DNA of 64,000 nucleotides, from contig NZ_MSJR01000007.1 of the NCBI RefSeq assembly GCF_002078605.1, positions 124,001 to 188,000 on the forward strand, written 5' to 3'. The translations under genes and the position numbers were made by a program. Shown one piece after another: positions 45,672-55,067 of the stretch. The DNA comes from Salegentibacter sediminis (GTDB lineage Bacteria > Bacteroidota > Bacteroidia > Flavobacteriales > Flavobacteriaceae). Under the pieces are notes generated by a model. It saw nothing but the letters and a program-made list of their open reading frames with translations. It ran no database searches and was not told the origin of the DNA. Every line of letters begins with the position of its first letter. Position 1 is the first letter of the stretch.

Positions 45672-46556
45672 TTATTCCAACCACATTTCGGCAGGCATCC
45701 CTATTTTTAGGCTACCGTCATTTTTCACTTTAATTTTAACCGCATAGACCAGGTTAACCCGTTCTTCTTTTGTCTGAATGATTTTTGGAGTAAATTCGGC
45801 CGAAGAGGATATCCAACTCACCTTTCCCTGGAAGGTTTTCATACCTTCAGCAGCATCTATCTTCACATTCACTTCCTCTCCTATTTTCACTTCAGAAAGC
45901 TGAGTCTCACTTATAAAAACCCGTAAAGTCATTTCGTCCAGATCAGCGATTTTATAAATGGGCTTTCCAAAAGCGGTAATCTCGCCAGGCTCAGCATATT
46001 TCGAAAGCACCGTTCCTTTCACCGGATTTATAATTTTACTTTTTTCTATCTGGTCCTCGATTTTAGCAATTTGCACATCCAGGGTTTCCAGTTCATTTAG
46101 AATAGGAGCATTCTGGGTTTCCACACTTCTTATTTGTTGTTCCAAAACATTAACCCTTCCTTCAACCTCATCCAACTGTCTCTTAGTAGCTGCCTCTTCC
46201 TCATACATCCTGTTTATTCTCTCCTTCTCATTTTTAGCTGTTTTGAGCTGCTCTTCCAAAACTCCAATTTGGGAAAGAACATTCCGCGATTTAGAAGAAA
46301 CAGCTCTTTTTGAAGCTCTAAGTTGTTTCTTACTGTAATGCAGTTGCAAGGTGTCTATAACCCCTACTAACTCTCCTTTTTCAAGGAGAATACCTTCTTC
46401 CAGATTGAGGTATTTTATCTTTCCGTTTGCCTCGGCCGAGACTGTGATCTCGGTGGCTTCAAAATTCCCGTAACCATCGGCTTTCTCCTCATCGCTGCAG
46501 GAAACAAGCCCCCCAAAAAGCAAGACCTGAGTAATTATGATACTTATTCTTTTCAT
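45672..46556 (-). CDS. HlyD/YbhG-family secretion adaptor lipoprotein
   Basis: A 294-residue membrane-fusion protein with a lipobox L-V-S-C (Cys20), a lipoyl-like half-domain (about 35-60), a long coiled coil (about 75-175), the return lipoyl half and a beta-barrel. It would join the ABC pump to the TolC duct encoded next to it. The P-A-E-M-W-L-E end is typical of the YbhG group. Confidence 0.92.
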   Translation of the reverse strand: MKRISIIITQVLLFGGLVSCSDEEKADGYGNFEATEITVSAEANGKIKYLNLEEGILLEKGELVGVIDTLQLHYSKKQLRASKRAVSSKSRNVLSQIGVLEEQLKTAKNEKERINRMYEEEAATKRQLDEVEGRVNVLEQQIRSVETQNAPILNELETLDVQIAKIEDQIEKSKIINPVKGTVLSKYAEPGEITAFGKPIYKIADLDEMTLRVFISETQLSEVKIGEEVNVKIDAAEGMKTFQGKVSWISSSAEFTPKIIQTKEERVNLVYAVKIKVKNDGSLKIGMPAEMWLE

Positions 46557-46581
46557 TATTTATAGATTCTGAATTGAGTTA

Positions 46582-47838
46582 TTAATTGCCTTTTGCTAGC
46601 CTGAAATTCGCCCGGGCAAGAGCAAGCTGAATTTCGTGTACTTTCTGATCAATTTTCGATTCAAAAAGTTTATTAAACTCGGTGAGATATTCTGAAGAAG
46701 TGATCACTCCATTTTTCAATTGTGATGCCGATGCTTTAATCACTTTTTCTCTTATAGCCAGGATCTCATTATCTGTAGCGATTGTTTGCTTCATTTTTAA
46801 AATTTCATTTTCAGCTTCCTGTAATTCTATATTGTTGTTAATCACAAAGCTTTCTTTTTCGGTTTCAATGATATCCTGGGAAATATCCAGTGCCTTTTTA
46901 GCCTCTTTGTTTTTCCCCCAATCAAAAACATTCCAACTAGCCCTTAAGCCCACCATATAAAAATCCTGGAAAGAATTATCCAACATATTTAATCCGGGAT
47001 TTCCATAACCTGCCTGGGCAAATCCCGAAAGACTCGGAACCGTAGATTTTGAGATCACTTCTTTTGAAGCTTCCAATTGCTGTTTCTTCAGATCAAACAG
47101 CTCCAATTCTGGCCGGTTATTACCGGTGAACTCTATCTCCCCAATGGCTGGTTTTTCAAGAATGACATTCTCATCTATTTCGGTATAAAGCAAAGTTGCC
47201 AGGTTTTCACGCAGTTTCTTTTTATCGGCACGCACCTGGACAAGCTGCTGATCGATCTTCAGTAGCTCTGCCTTCAGGATATCTGCTGAAGATGCCAGCA
47301 AAGCGCCATACTTCACTCCGGTTTCTACCTCCTGAATTTGCGACTGCAGTTGTTTCTGCTTAGATAACAAAAGAATTTCCTGCTCCTGTAATAGCAGCAC
47401 AGAAAAATATAACTGATTTATCCGACCTTTTAACTGATATAAATCTACAGCAACCTCCTGCTGACTGGCTTTTAATTCAGCTTCTTTTAATGCCAACCTA
47501 GCATCTATACTCCCGCCCTTATAAATTAACTGGTTAACATCAAGACTAGCTCTATATTGATCTTTATTTGGTGCCTCCATGGTGGTGTTAGGAAGCTGGA
47601 GCGGAAAAGAGATAACCTCAGATTGGTAATGCGCCTGGGCATTAAGGTCTATCCTGGGTAGCTTATCTTTTTGAATTTCTGCGACTTCAGCTGTGGTTTT
47701 ATCACCTAACAACTCTACTTTTCTGGCCAGGGGATAGTTTTTTTCTGCTAACTCATAACTATCTTCTAGGCTAAGAATATGCTGTGCTTCAACAGAAAAA
47801 GTGAGCAGAAAAATTATTATTACACTTAAAAATCTCAT
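46582..47838 (-). CDS. TolC-family outer membrane protein of the ABC pump
   Basis: A 418-residue OEP-type channel subunit with a signal peptide (1-18, ending E-A-Q) and the usual paired helical repeats. It starts 3 bp after tetR and 25 bp before the adaptor gene, so it is the exit duct of this ABC-2 system and separate from the two RND TolC proteins in the window. Confidence 0.92.
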   Translation of the reverse strand: MRFLSVIIIFLLTFSVEAQHILSLEDSYELAEKNYPLARKVELLGDKTTAEVAEIQKDKLPRIDLNAQAHYQSEVISFPLQLPNTTMEAPNKDQYRASLDVNQLIYKGGSIDARLALKEAELKASQQEVAVDLYQLKGRINQLYFSVLLLQEQEILLLSKQKQLQSQIQEVETGVKYGALLASSADILKAELLKIDQQLVQVRADKKKLRENLATLLYTEIDENVILEKPAIGEIEFTGNNRPELELFDLKKQQLEASKEVISKSTVPSLSGFAQAGYGNPGLNMLDNSFQDFYMVGLRASWNVFDWGKNKEAKKALDISQDIIETEKESFVINNNIELQEAENEILKMKQTIATDNEILAIREKVIKASASQLKNGVITSSEYLTEFNKLFESKIDQKVHEIQLALARANFRLAKGN

Positions 47839-47841
47839 TTT

Positions 47842-48450
47842 CTACAGTCTTATGGAGTTGATGATAAATTCGGCTACTTCAGTCTTCCGTTGCTTCATGA
47901 GAGCCTGGTATTCCTTATCGCTGGCATCGAGAAATCCTTTAAACAAAGGACTCGCGATAAAAGGAAGAATATTCAGAGACATAATATTTATAAATAGTTG
48001 TTCTCCACTAATAGGTTTAATTACGCCCCGGGCTACATTGTTTTCAACCTGTAGTTTGAATTTCCTGATATTGGGAAAATCCTTACCCGCTCTAAGTCGA
48101 TCAATAAAATCAGGGTTTTTATTTAGTTCCTGTATTATAAAATTGGGGAGATAAGGATGTTTTATCACGAAGGAGATATAGCTGTTTGAAAAACCTCTTA
48201 TCTTATCAAAAAGATCGGTATCCTCATCCAAAATCTTCTTTAACTGGGGAGCCAGAAGCTTAAAGGCATTTTTAAATACGGCTTCAAAAAGCATCTGCTT
48301 GCTACGGAAATAATAATGCAACATCGCTTTGTTAATTCCCGCTTTATCCGCAATCTCCTGCATCCTGCTTCCAGCCATTCCTTTCTGTTGAAAGATACTT
48401 TTCGCGGCCTCCAGGATCTCTGCCTCGGTATTTTCGTGTTTAGCTTTCAT
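47842..48450 (-). CDS. TetR-family repressor of the ABC-2 export operon
   Basis: A 202-residue TetR regulator. The N-terminal helix-turn-helix (about 10-58) has R-M-Q-E-I-A-D-K-A-G-I-N-K-A-M-L-H-Y-Y-F, followed by a helical ligand domain. It is the first gene of the operon, 3 bp before tolC. A perfect palindrome lies directly at its own start site, so it probably represses itself and the pump until an effector binds. The effector is unknown. Confidence 0.94.
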   Translation of the reverse strand: MKAKHENTEAEILEAAKSIFQQKGMAGSRMQEIADKAGINKAMLHYYFRSKQMLFEAVFKNAFKLLAPQLKKILDEDTDLFDKIRGFSNSYISFVIKHPYLPNFIIQELNKNPDFIDRLRAGKDFPNIRKFKLQVENNVARGVIKPISGEQLFINIMSLNILPFIASPLFKGFLDASDKEYQALMKQRKTEVAEFIINSIRL

Positions 48451-48466
48451 TCTTTAACTATAAGGT

Positions 48467-48490
48467 TTAACCATTTGGTTAACAAAGATA
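48467..48490 (-). promoter_or_regulatory. tetR promoter -7 box with adjoining TetR operator
   Basis: TTAACC-ATTT-GGTTAA at 48467-48482 is a perfect 16-bp palindrome. On the minus strand it follows immediately after TATCTTTG (48490-48483), a full -7 consensus. The operator therefore covers the transcription start and would block RNA polymerase. It lies 16 bp before the tetR start codon. Confidence 0.8.
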
Positions 48491-48559
48491 AATTGAAAAC
48501 TTAAAGAACTGGCTATAAAAATGTTAAAATTTAATTGCCATTGCTGAAAAAGTGATTTA

Positions 48560-48595
48560 AAAAACGAGACCGCCCCCATTTCTGGGAGCGGTCTC
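48560..48595 (-). terminator. Terminator of the second RND efflux operon
   Basis: GAGACCGC (48566-48573) and GCGGTCTC (48588-48595) form a perfect 8-bp stem extended by three further C-G pairs inside, followed on the minus strand by a run of six T. It lies about 95 bp after the small protein gene that ends the RND operon. Confidence 0.88.
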
Positions 48596-48690
48596 TAACC
48601 TAAAAAACCTAATTAATATGAGAAAAAATTATTTGGGAGTTAATGTTAACTCCTTTCATATTCTCCTCCCTGCAAAATTCAGGATCCCTC

Positions 48691-48996
48691 CTAAATTGCT
48701 CTTTCTACTGGCAACACAACAACCCGTATAGGGTTATCGGTTTCCAGGTGTTTATTATATTCTTCAACCAGCTTAAAAAACTCGTCTATCTTTTTATTTT
48801 TAGTAAAAGAGAAATACAATAGCGATTCACTTCCTCCTTTTTCACTGGGAAACCAGCTTTGGGTGGCGATTAGGGAATCGTTACTTTTATAGCCATCTAT
48901 CTCAGAGGTACTGAAGGCTTCTATCCCTGCTTCTTTAAAGAGTTTAAGCACCCCTTTCTGATATTCGGCTACTGTAGTTACCATTAATAATTTCAT
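48691..48996 (-). CDS. Small GlnB/DUF3240-like protein ending the RND operon
   Basis: A 101-residue soluble protein. The pattern M-K-L-L-M-V-T-T near the start, a helix with K-x-x-G-I-E-A, a variable loop and a closing strand V-V-V-L-P-V looks like the ferredoxin-like fold of PII, CutA or DUF3240 proteins. Small PII-like genes of this kind accompany some heavy-metal RND operons in Proteobacteria. No firm family match can be given. It begins 64 bp after the RND pump gene and a terminator follows, so it is the operon's last gene. Confidence 0.6.
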   Translation of the reverse strand: MKLLMVTTVAEYQKGVLKLFKEAGIEAFSTSEIDGYKSNDSLIATQSWFPSEKGGSESLLYFSFTKNKKIDEFFKLVEEYNKHLETDNPIRVVVLPVERAI

Positions 48997-49060
48997 CGGT
49001 TTATGTTTATTTCAGTATTTAAAAACACTGTGGTTAATCTTCCAATTAAATTTACGACAA

Positions 49061-52000
49061 TTAGCCTTCAATTTCCTTTGTTTCATCTTCCTCGATCTTA
49101 GCTCTTCTGGCCGTTTGTTTATCTTCAGGATATTTCTTTCTTACCAGCAAATAGTACACAACAGGAACTACCAGCAAAGTAAGGAAAGTAGAACCAATGG
49201 TTCCTCCCATTAGAGAAATTGCCAGACCCTGGAAAATTGGGTCGAAAAGAATCACAAAGGCACCAATTACTACCGTCCCGGCAGTTAACAGGATTGGCGT
49301 AGTCCTCACTGCACCGGCTTCAATGATGGCCTGCTTAAGAGGAATTCCATCTTCTAACCTTAAATTAACAAAGTCTATGAGCAGGACGGAGTTCCGCACC
49401 ATGATTCCCGCCAGGGCAATCATCCCGATAAAGGAGGTTGCGGTAAAGAAAGCTCCCATGATCCAGTGCCCTAACACAATTCCTACCATGGAGAGCGGTA
49501 TAGCCACCATCATTACAATTGGGGTTTTAAAATCCTGGAACCAGCCAACGATCAGCATATAAATGATGATGATAACTCCCAGAAAGGCAATTCCAAGGTC
49601 CCGGAAAACTTCCAGGGTAATTTGCCATTCTCCATCCCATTTCACCGTATAATCATCCTCCTTTTCAGGTTGTTCTATATACAGTTCATTCATAGTGTAA
49701 CCTGCAGGCAATGGAATCTCTTTTAATTTTTCTTCCATACCAAGAATAGCGTAAACAGGACTTTCCAGGGTTCCCGCCATATCTCCGAGTACATAAACTA
49801 CACGCTTCTGGTTCTTGCGATAAATACTTTTATCCAGGGTGCTCTCTTTAATGTTCACCAGATCGCCAACCGACACCATATTCCCCTGGGCAGAAACTAT
49901 CTCCAGTTGGGCTATTGCCTCCGGACTTGCTTTTTCCTGTTCATCAAGGGCTAGTTGAATCGCAACTCTTTCAGTAGCGTCTTCATCGTACAGATGTGTT
50001 ACCGCATTATCACCTAAGGCTGAGTTCAAGGTAAAAACAATTTGCTGCGGAGCTACTCCGTATCGCATAGCCTTCTCACGATCTATCTCGTAAACGAATT
50101 CTGTTTGATCGGCTTCAACCATCCAGTCTACATCTACAACATCGGTGGTGTTGTTCAATATATCCTGAACTTCTCCAGCCACCTCGATCTGCTTTTCATA
50201 ATCCGGCCCATAGATTTCAGCAACAATAGTAGAAAGTACGGGTGGTCCTGGGGGAACCTCCACGATCTTAACATTCGCATCATATTTTGAAGCGATCTTC
50301 TGAATATCCGGGCGCACTAATTTTGCGATATCATGACTTTGGGCACTACGCTCACTTCGGTCTGTGATGTTTACCTGAATATCGGCGGTATTAGAAGCTC
50401 CCCGCATATCATAATGACGAACCAATCCGTTGAAGGTTATAGGCGCCGAAGTCCCCACGTAAGACTGATAATTTACTACTTCAGGACGTCCAGAAAGATA
50501 TTGACCTATCTCTTTAGTCACTACAGCGGTTCGTTCTAAGGTGGTTCCCTCAGGCATATCTATCACCACCTGAAACTCGTTCTTATTATCGAAGGGCAAC
50601 ATTTTCACTAATACAGTCTCCGTAAAGAACATCAATACCGAACCTACAAGCAAAACAGAAGTAATACCAAGGGCAGACCAACGTTTCGCCGGACTATCCA
50701 AAAGCGGTTGTTCCAGCCTTTTGTAAATTTTATAAATACTGGAATCCTCAAGCCGTTTACCTTCGGTAGGTGCTTCACCTTTTTTATCTCCCTTTTCCCT
50801 AAGGAATAAATATCCCAGATATGGCGTAATGGTTAGCGCCACAAAAAGAGAAAGTATCATAGCGATAGAAGCCCCAATAGGCATCGGGCTCATGTAAGGC
50901 CCCATCAGTCCGCTTACAAAAGCCATCGGTAATACCGAAGCAATCACCGTAAAGGTCGCCAGAATGGTTGGGTTTCCTACCTCGTTGATCGCATACAAAG
51001 CAGCCTGTTTAAAGGGAAGCCTTCGCATCTTGAAATGCCGGTGCATATTTTCAGCAATAATGATGGAGTCATCAACCACAATCCCGGTCACGAAAACCAA
51101 AGCAAAAAGAGTAATACGGTTCAGGGTATAATCCAAAAGGTAGTAACTAAGCAAGGTAAGGGCAAAAGTTACCGGCACCGAAAGGAATACTACCAAACCA
51201 CCGCGCCAGCCCATCGCCAACATAACCACGATGGTTACTGCAATTATTGCTCCAATAAGGTGCAGTAATAATTCGGAAACCTTATGCGAAGCGGTCTCAC
51301 CGTAATTACGGGTTACCTCGACGTGTACATCTGAAGGTATTATAGTTGTCTTTAGGTGTTCCACTTTTTCCAGCACCAAATCGGCAATCTTCATCGCATC
51401 GGCGCCTTTTCTTTTGGCAACCGAAATGGTTACCGCCGGATATTCCGAAGGATAATCTGAAGCTATTGCAGTAACGGCCTGTCCAAACCCGAAATTAACG
51501 TATTCCGAAGGCAATTCGGGCCCATCCAGCACCTGAGCCACCTGCTTTAAATAAACAGGTTGATTTTGATTGATTCCTACAATGAGATTTTCAACATCAT
51601 CTGTGGTTTGTAAAAAACTCCCGGTGTTTACAAGGAATTCAGTATCATTTCGATTAAAACTCCCAGAGCTCATCTGGGTATTATTGGCTTTTATCTTTTC
51701 GCTAATCCCTAACAGATCAACTCCTGCCGAAGCCATTTTATTTTTATCCATCACCACGCGAATCTCCCTGTTCCTTCCCCCCATTTTATGGGTTGCGGCA
51801 ACATCTGTCACTTTGCTTATTTCGTGGTTTACTTCATTGGCAATTTGCCTCAGCTGGTAATCATCGTAGTTTTCACTCCAAAGCGTTAATCCCAGCATGG
51901 GCACATCGTCTATAGACCTCGTTTTCACCATAGGTGGCGTAACCCCTTCAGGCATCTGGTCTATATGCTTCATGATCTCATTGTAGAGTTTCACGTAAGA

Positions 52001-52324
52001 CCTTTCAATATCTTCTCCTACATAAAATTGTACAATCACCATCCCTTGTTCCTGCATAGAAGTAGAATAAACATACTCTACCCCTTTTATGTTGGAAACG
52101 ATTTTCTCTAAAGGTTTTATTACCCTCGATTCCATTTCGGTCGGGCTTGCCCCGGGATAGCCTACAAAAATATCGGCCATTGGCACGTCTATTTGGGGCT
52201 CTTCTTCCCTTGGTATTAAAAACGAACTGTAAACCCCAATCACCATAAATACGATCATTAATAGGATGGTGAGTTTAGAGTCTAAAAAACCTCTGGATAT
52301 TTTTCCTGCTAAACCTTCTTTCAT
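49061..52324 (-). CDS. RND efflux pump of the HAE/AcrB type
   Basis: A 1087-residue RND permease with the N-terminal I-P-R-E-E-E-P-Q-I motif near residue 37, which marks a subfamily separate from classic AcrB. TM4 carries the proton-relay pair Asp418-Asp419 in G-I-V-V-D-D-S-I. It has two large periplasmic domains and about twelve helices; the extra N-terminal E-E-E motif is family-typical. The CusA three-Met site is absent, so it is not a copper pump of that kind. Substrate is unknown; it may export organic compounds or a metal. It forms an operon with the adaptor (75 bp upstream) and TolC. Confidence 0.93.
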   Translation of the reverse strand: MKEGLAGKISRGFLDSKLTILLMIVFMVIGVYSSFLIPREEEPQIDVPMADIFVGYPGASPTEMESRVIKPLEKIVSNIKGVEYVYSTSMQEQGMVIVQFYVGEDIERSYVKLYNEIMKHIDQMPEGVTPPMVKTRSIDDVPMLGLTLWSENYDDYQLRQIANEVNHEISKVTDVAATHKMGGRNREIRVVMDKNKMASAGVDLLGISEKIKANNTQMSSGSFNRNDTEFLVNTGSFLQTTDDVENLIVGINQNQPVYLKQVAQVLDGPELPSEYVNFGFGQAVTAIASDYPSEYPAVTISVAKRKGADAMKIADLVLEKVEHLKTTIIPSDVHVEVTRNYGETASHKVSELLLHLIGAIIAVTIVVMLAMGWRGGLVVFLSVPVTFALTLLSYYLLDYTLNRITLFALVFVTGIVVDDSIIIAENMHRHFKMRRLPFKQAALYAINEVGNPTILATFTVIASVLPMAFVSGLMGPYMSPMPIGASIAMILSLFVALTITPYLGYLFLREKGDKKGEAPTEGKRLEDSSIYKIYKRLEQPLLDSPAKRWSALGITSVLLVGSVLMFFTETVLVKMLPFDNKNEFQVVIDMPEGTTLERTAVVTKEIGQYLSGRPEVVNYQSYVGTSAPITFNGLVRHYDMRGASNTADIQVNITDRSERSAQSHDIAKLVRPDIQKIASKYDANVKIVEVPPGPPVLSTIVAEIYGPDYEKQIEVAGEVQDILNNTTDVVDVDWMVEADQTEFVYEIDREKAMRYGVAPQQIVFTLNSALGDNAVTHLYDEDATERVAIQLALDEQEKASPEAIAQLEIVSAQGNMVSVGDLVNIKESTLDKSIYRKNQKRVVYVLGDMAGTLESPVYAILGMEEKLKEIPLPAGYTMNELYIEQPEKEDDYTVKWDGEWQITLEVFRDLGIAFLGVIIIIYMLIVGWFQDFKTPIVMMVAIPLSMVGIVLGHWIMGAFFTATSFIGMIALAGIMVRNSVLLIDFVNLRLEDGIPLKQAIIEAGAVRTTPILLTAGTVVIGAFVILFDPIFQGLAISLMGGTIGSTFLTLLVVPVVYYLLVRKKYPEDKQTARRAKIEEDETKEIEG

Positions 52325-52398
52325 TTTTATATTTTTTCAGTCCCCCTATAAAAGGAAGAACATTCTTTATAATATCAGATTAATTACTTCAGGTTGAA

Positions 52399-53469
52399 TT
52401 ACATTTTCACCTTTGCACCATTGTACAATTTACCTTCAGCAGAAATAATATAGGCTTCGTCTGCTGAAAGACCCGAAAGCACCTCTACCCGGTCGCCATA
52501 ACTACGCCCCAATCGCAACCAGCGAAGCATGGCGGTATTCTGTTGACTTACCGTATAAACCCCGTGCAGGTCTCCCTGTGTGATTATGGCTTCTTTAGAC
52601 ACAGTTACCGGCCCTTGTGTTTTTTCATCGGTTTCAATAGGAAATTGAACCGTGGCATACATCCCTGATCTTACAGGAAGATCGGTTTTTTCCAAGGCGA
52701 TTTTTACCGGGAATTGTCCCCCGGTCTTACTGGAAGAACTGCTTACCTCCACTACTTTACCTTTTAAAGCCTGGTCAAGAGATTTGATAAGAACCTCAAC
52801 CTCTTCCCCGGTTTTTACTGCTCCAATTGAAGCCTCTGGCACACTGGCACGAATTTCAAAATCCCCTGGAGCCTCAATAGCGATTAAAGGCATTCCGGGG
52901 TTGGCCATATCTCCATTTTCAACGAATTTGTTCGTTACAACTCCGCTGAAAGGGGCTCTTATATTTGCATAAGCAAACTGAGCATCGATTTCATTCTTCA
53001 TCGCTTTAGCCGATTCCAATCTGGCTTTAGCCATTTCATAATTAGCTGTGATATCGTCTACTTCCTTCTGGGAAGCACTATTTTCAGCAAATAAAGCCTG
53101 AAAACGTTCATAGTCTTTCTTAGCATTCTGAAAAGCTACAGTAGCTTCATTTATTCCAGCGTTTACCTGGGCTCTCTTTGCCTGAAGATCGGCATTGTTT
53201 ATAGATACCAAAACCTGACCTTTTTTAACCTTATCCCCAATATTTACGTGTACTTTATTGATATAGCCCATCATTCGGGTACTTAGGGTAGCATTATTCT
53301 CTGCTTCCACAGTACCGCTAACACTAAGTTTTCCTCCTGAAGCCGAAACAGGGGTACTTGTTGTTACCTGAATTGCGGCAACTTCTTTTATATTTTCTTT
53401 CTCATTATCGCCACAGCTAATAAATAATGTTGCTGCCAGGCCTAAAGTGAGTAAAATTCTTGTTTTCAT
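52399..53469 (-). CDS. RND periplasmic adaptor lipoprotein
   Basis: A 356-residue membrane-fusion protein with a lipobox F-I-S-C (Cys19), a short lipoyl/barrel-sandwich domain, an alpha hairpin (about 90-145) and a C-terminal membrane-proximal domain. Compared with the CusB-like protein at 942 it lacks heavy-metal-binding and DUF3347 domains. It bridges the pump and the TolC encoded on either side. Confidence 0.93.
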   Translation of the reverse strand: MKTRILLTLGLAATLFISCGDNEKENIKEVAAIQVTTSTPVSASGGKLSVSGTVEAENNATLSTRMMGYINKVHVNIGDKVKKGQVLVSINNADLQAKRAQVNAGINEATVAFQNAKKDYERFQALFAENSASQKEVDDITANYEMAKARLESAKAMKNEIDAQFAYANIRAPFSGVVTNKFVENGDMANPGMPLIAIEAPGDFEIRASVPEASIGAVKTGEEVEVLIKSLDQALKGKVVEVSSSSSKTGGQFPVKIALEKTDLPVRSGMYATVQFPIETDEKTQGPVTVSKEAIITQGDLHGVYTVSQQNTAMLRWLRLGRSYGDRVEVLSGLSADEAYIISAEGKLYNGAKVKM

Positions 53470-53518
53470 TTTTTATAGTGATTTCTTCTCCTTTTGAGAA
53501 ATTATATTTAATTGTTGA

Positions 53519-54832
53519 TTATTCTGCTTTTGTTAAAAATTCCAGATAAGACTTCGCGAAATTATACTCGAAAATCGTCTGGAAGTATTCCAGTTGTTTT
53601 TGCTGAAACTGGGTCTCGGATTGCAGGAGATCTGTAGTTTTCTCAAGCCCCTGTTCAAATCTGTTGGTTCTTATACGAAAAGCTTCTTCTGATTGCTCTA
53701 CGGCAAGTTCACTGCGTTTCATCTTATCATATAGATCTTCCACATTGCGTTTTGCCCTGTTGATTTCCATTTGACTCTTTGCCTTATATTGATCGAGCTC
53801 CAGTTTGGATTGTTCTAATTCAGCTTTACTTTTCTGAGCTTTCCCGAAGCGTTTGCTTCCCTGGAAAAGATCCCAACTTAACTCAGCGCCCACCATATAT
53901 CCACTGGCTGCACCCTGAAAAATATCCTCGTCATAAAGTTCATAGCTCCCGAAGGCATTAAGTCGGGGCAGAAACGCCATTTTATCAGCCTTATTCATTT
54001 TCTCATAAGCATCGGTGGCGAATTCCATAGCCTGGATATCGGCACGATCATCAGAAAGCCTCAGGTTTTCTGCGGAATAAAGAGTTTCAGCTTCCAGTTG
54101 GTCTGAAGGCATCCAGGTTTTTCCGCTTTCTTCATTCATCAGAAAGGAAAGATAATCTGATGCATTTTGCACGTTACTCCGTGCCATTTGCAATTGGTTG
54201 TTCACTTCACTAACGCGAACTTCCACAGCAAGCACATCGGCACGTTGCAGGTAGCCTTGCTCAAAACTGTTATCGGCCAGTTTTTTATTCTCCAAAGCAG
54301 CTTCCTGGGCTTTCTCCAAAACCGCAACTGCCTTATGAGCCAACTGAAGTTCCATATAAGCCTTTTCTACTTCCAGTAACACGTAATCCCGGGTTCGATC
54401 TCCCTCTAATTCGGTGGCTTGCATCTTCGATTTAGCAGCCTGGCGTTGCAGAAAACCATCTACATTAATAAGTGGTTGTTGTACCTCGATTTTAGTAGCA
54501 AAGTTGTTAACCCGGTCCGGGTCATTGAGCAACATTGGGTTAAAATCACTTTGGGTAAGTATTTCCTGATTGAGTTTAGAGCCAAAAGCCATCAAAGGAT
54601 TAGTTGTCGTAAAGCCCGTATGGGAAGCCTTTATATTTGGCAAAAAAACTGCATTTGTTTGCCGGTAATCTGCCCTGGCCTGGAAAAACTCCTGTTCAGA
54701 TATCTTTAAGCTTCGGTTATTCTCCAGAACCCTGGTCAAAACCTCCTCCTTAGAGAGCGGTGTTGTTTCCTGGGCAAAGAGAAAACTTCCCGCCAGTATT
54801 GTTAATAGGAAAATGAATGTATATTGTTTCAT
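53519..54832 (-). CDS. TolC-family outer membrane protein of the second RND pump
   Basis: A 437-residue OEP channel subunit with a signal peptide (1-20, ending F-A-Q). It is the first gene of the operon, 49 bp before the adaptor. Its promoter lacks a -33 box and carries a Crp-like palindrome, which points to activator-dependent expression of the whole pump. Confidence 0.93.
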   Translation of the reverse strand: MKQYTFIFLLTILAGSFLFAQETTPLSKEEVLTRVLENNRSLKISEQEFFQARADYRQTNAVFLPNIKASHTGFTTTNPLMAFGSKLNQEILTQSDFNPMLLNDPDRVNNFATKIEVQQPLINVDGFLQRQAAKSKMQATELEGDRTRDYVLLEVEKAYMELQLAHKAVAVLEKAQEAALENKKLADNSFEQGYLQRADVLAVEVRVSEVNNQLQMARSNVQNASDYLSFLMNEESGKTWMPSDQLEAETLYSAENLRLSDDRADIQAMEFATDAYEKMNKADKMAFLPRLNAFGSYELYDEDIFQGAASGYMVGAELSWDLFQGSKRFGKAQKSKAELEQSKLELDQYKAKSQMEINRAKRNVEDLYDKMKRSELAVEQSEEAFRIRTNRFEQGLEKTTDLLQSETQFQQKQLEYFQTIFEYNFAKSYLEFLTKAE

Positions 54833-54851
54833 GGGTTACTTAATTTGTTGG

Positions 54852-54859
54852 CAAAAATA
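54852..54859 (-). promoter_or_regulatory. -7 box of the second RND operon
   Basis: TATTTTTG on the minus strand matches TAnnTTTG and lies 19 bp before the tolC start codon. No TTG is found 17-23 bp upstream, where the -33 element should be. Confidence 0.6.
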
Positions 54860-54881
54860 ACCCGCAGTATAGGCTAAGCCT

Positions 54882-54895
54882 GTAACCCTTGTTAC
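54882..54895. promoter_or_regulatory. Crp-like palindrome, proximal copy, centred near -41.5
   Basis: GTAAC-CCTT-GTTAC is a perfect 5-4-5 palindrome. Read on the minus strand it is GTAACAAGGGTTAC. If transcription starts about 5 bp past the -7 box, its centre lies near -41.5, the classic class II position for Crp/Fnr activators. A second copy with the same arms lies at 55068. Confidence 0.65.
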
Positions 54896-55067
54896 CTAAG
54901 CAAACAAGCAACATTTAGAAGAATTTCACTATAAACGTCTAAAAAGGAAATGGACCACATGAAGCAAAACCCTTTGAAAACAAGCCATTCAAAGAGTATC
55001 AAAGTGAAAATCGAATGTTTTTTCCCGACTTTTCTAAAGAAATAGAAAAACCTTACAGCCCCGGGAG

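Noticed and set aside
48618-48730. Short plus-strand frame beginning M-R-K-N-Y after a run resembling a SusC-type leader
   Set aside because: It is antisense to the end of the RND operon and its terminator, lacks a promoter box and has no hydrophobic signal core. Chance or a degenerate relic is likelier.
48691-54832. Second RND pump as a CusA-type copper exporter
   Set aside because: The three-Met motif context seen in the 4401-8153 pump is absent, and its adaptor lacks heavy-metal-binding and DUF3347 domains.
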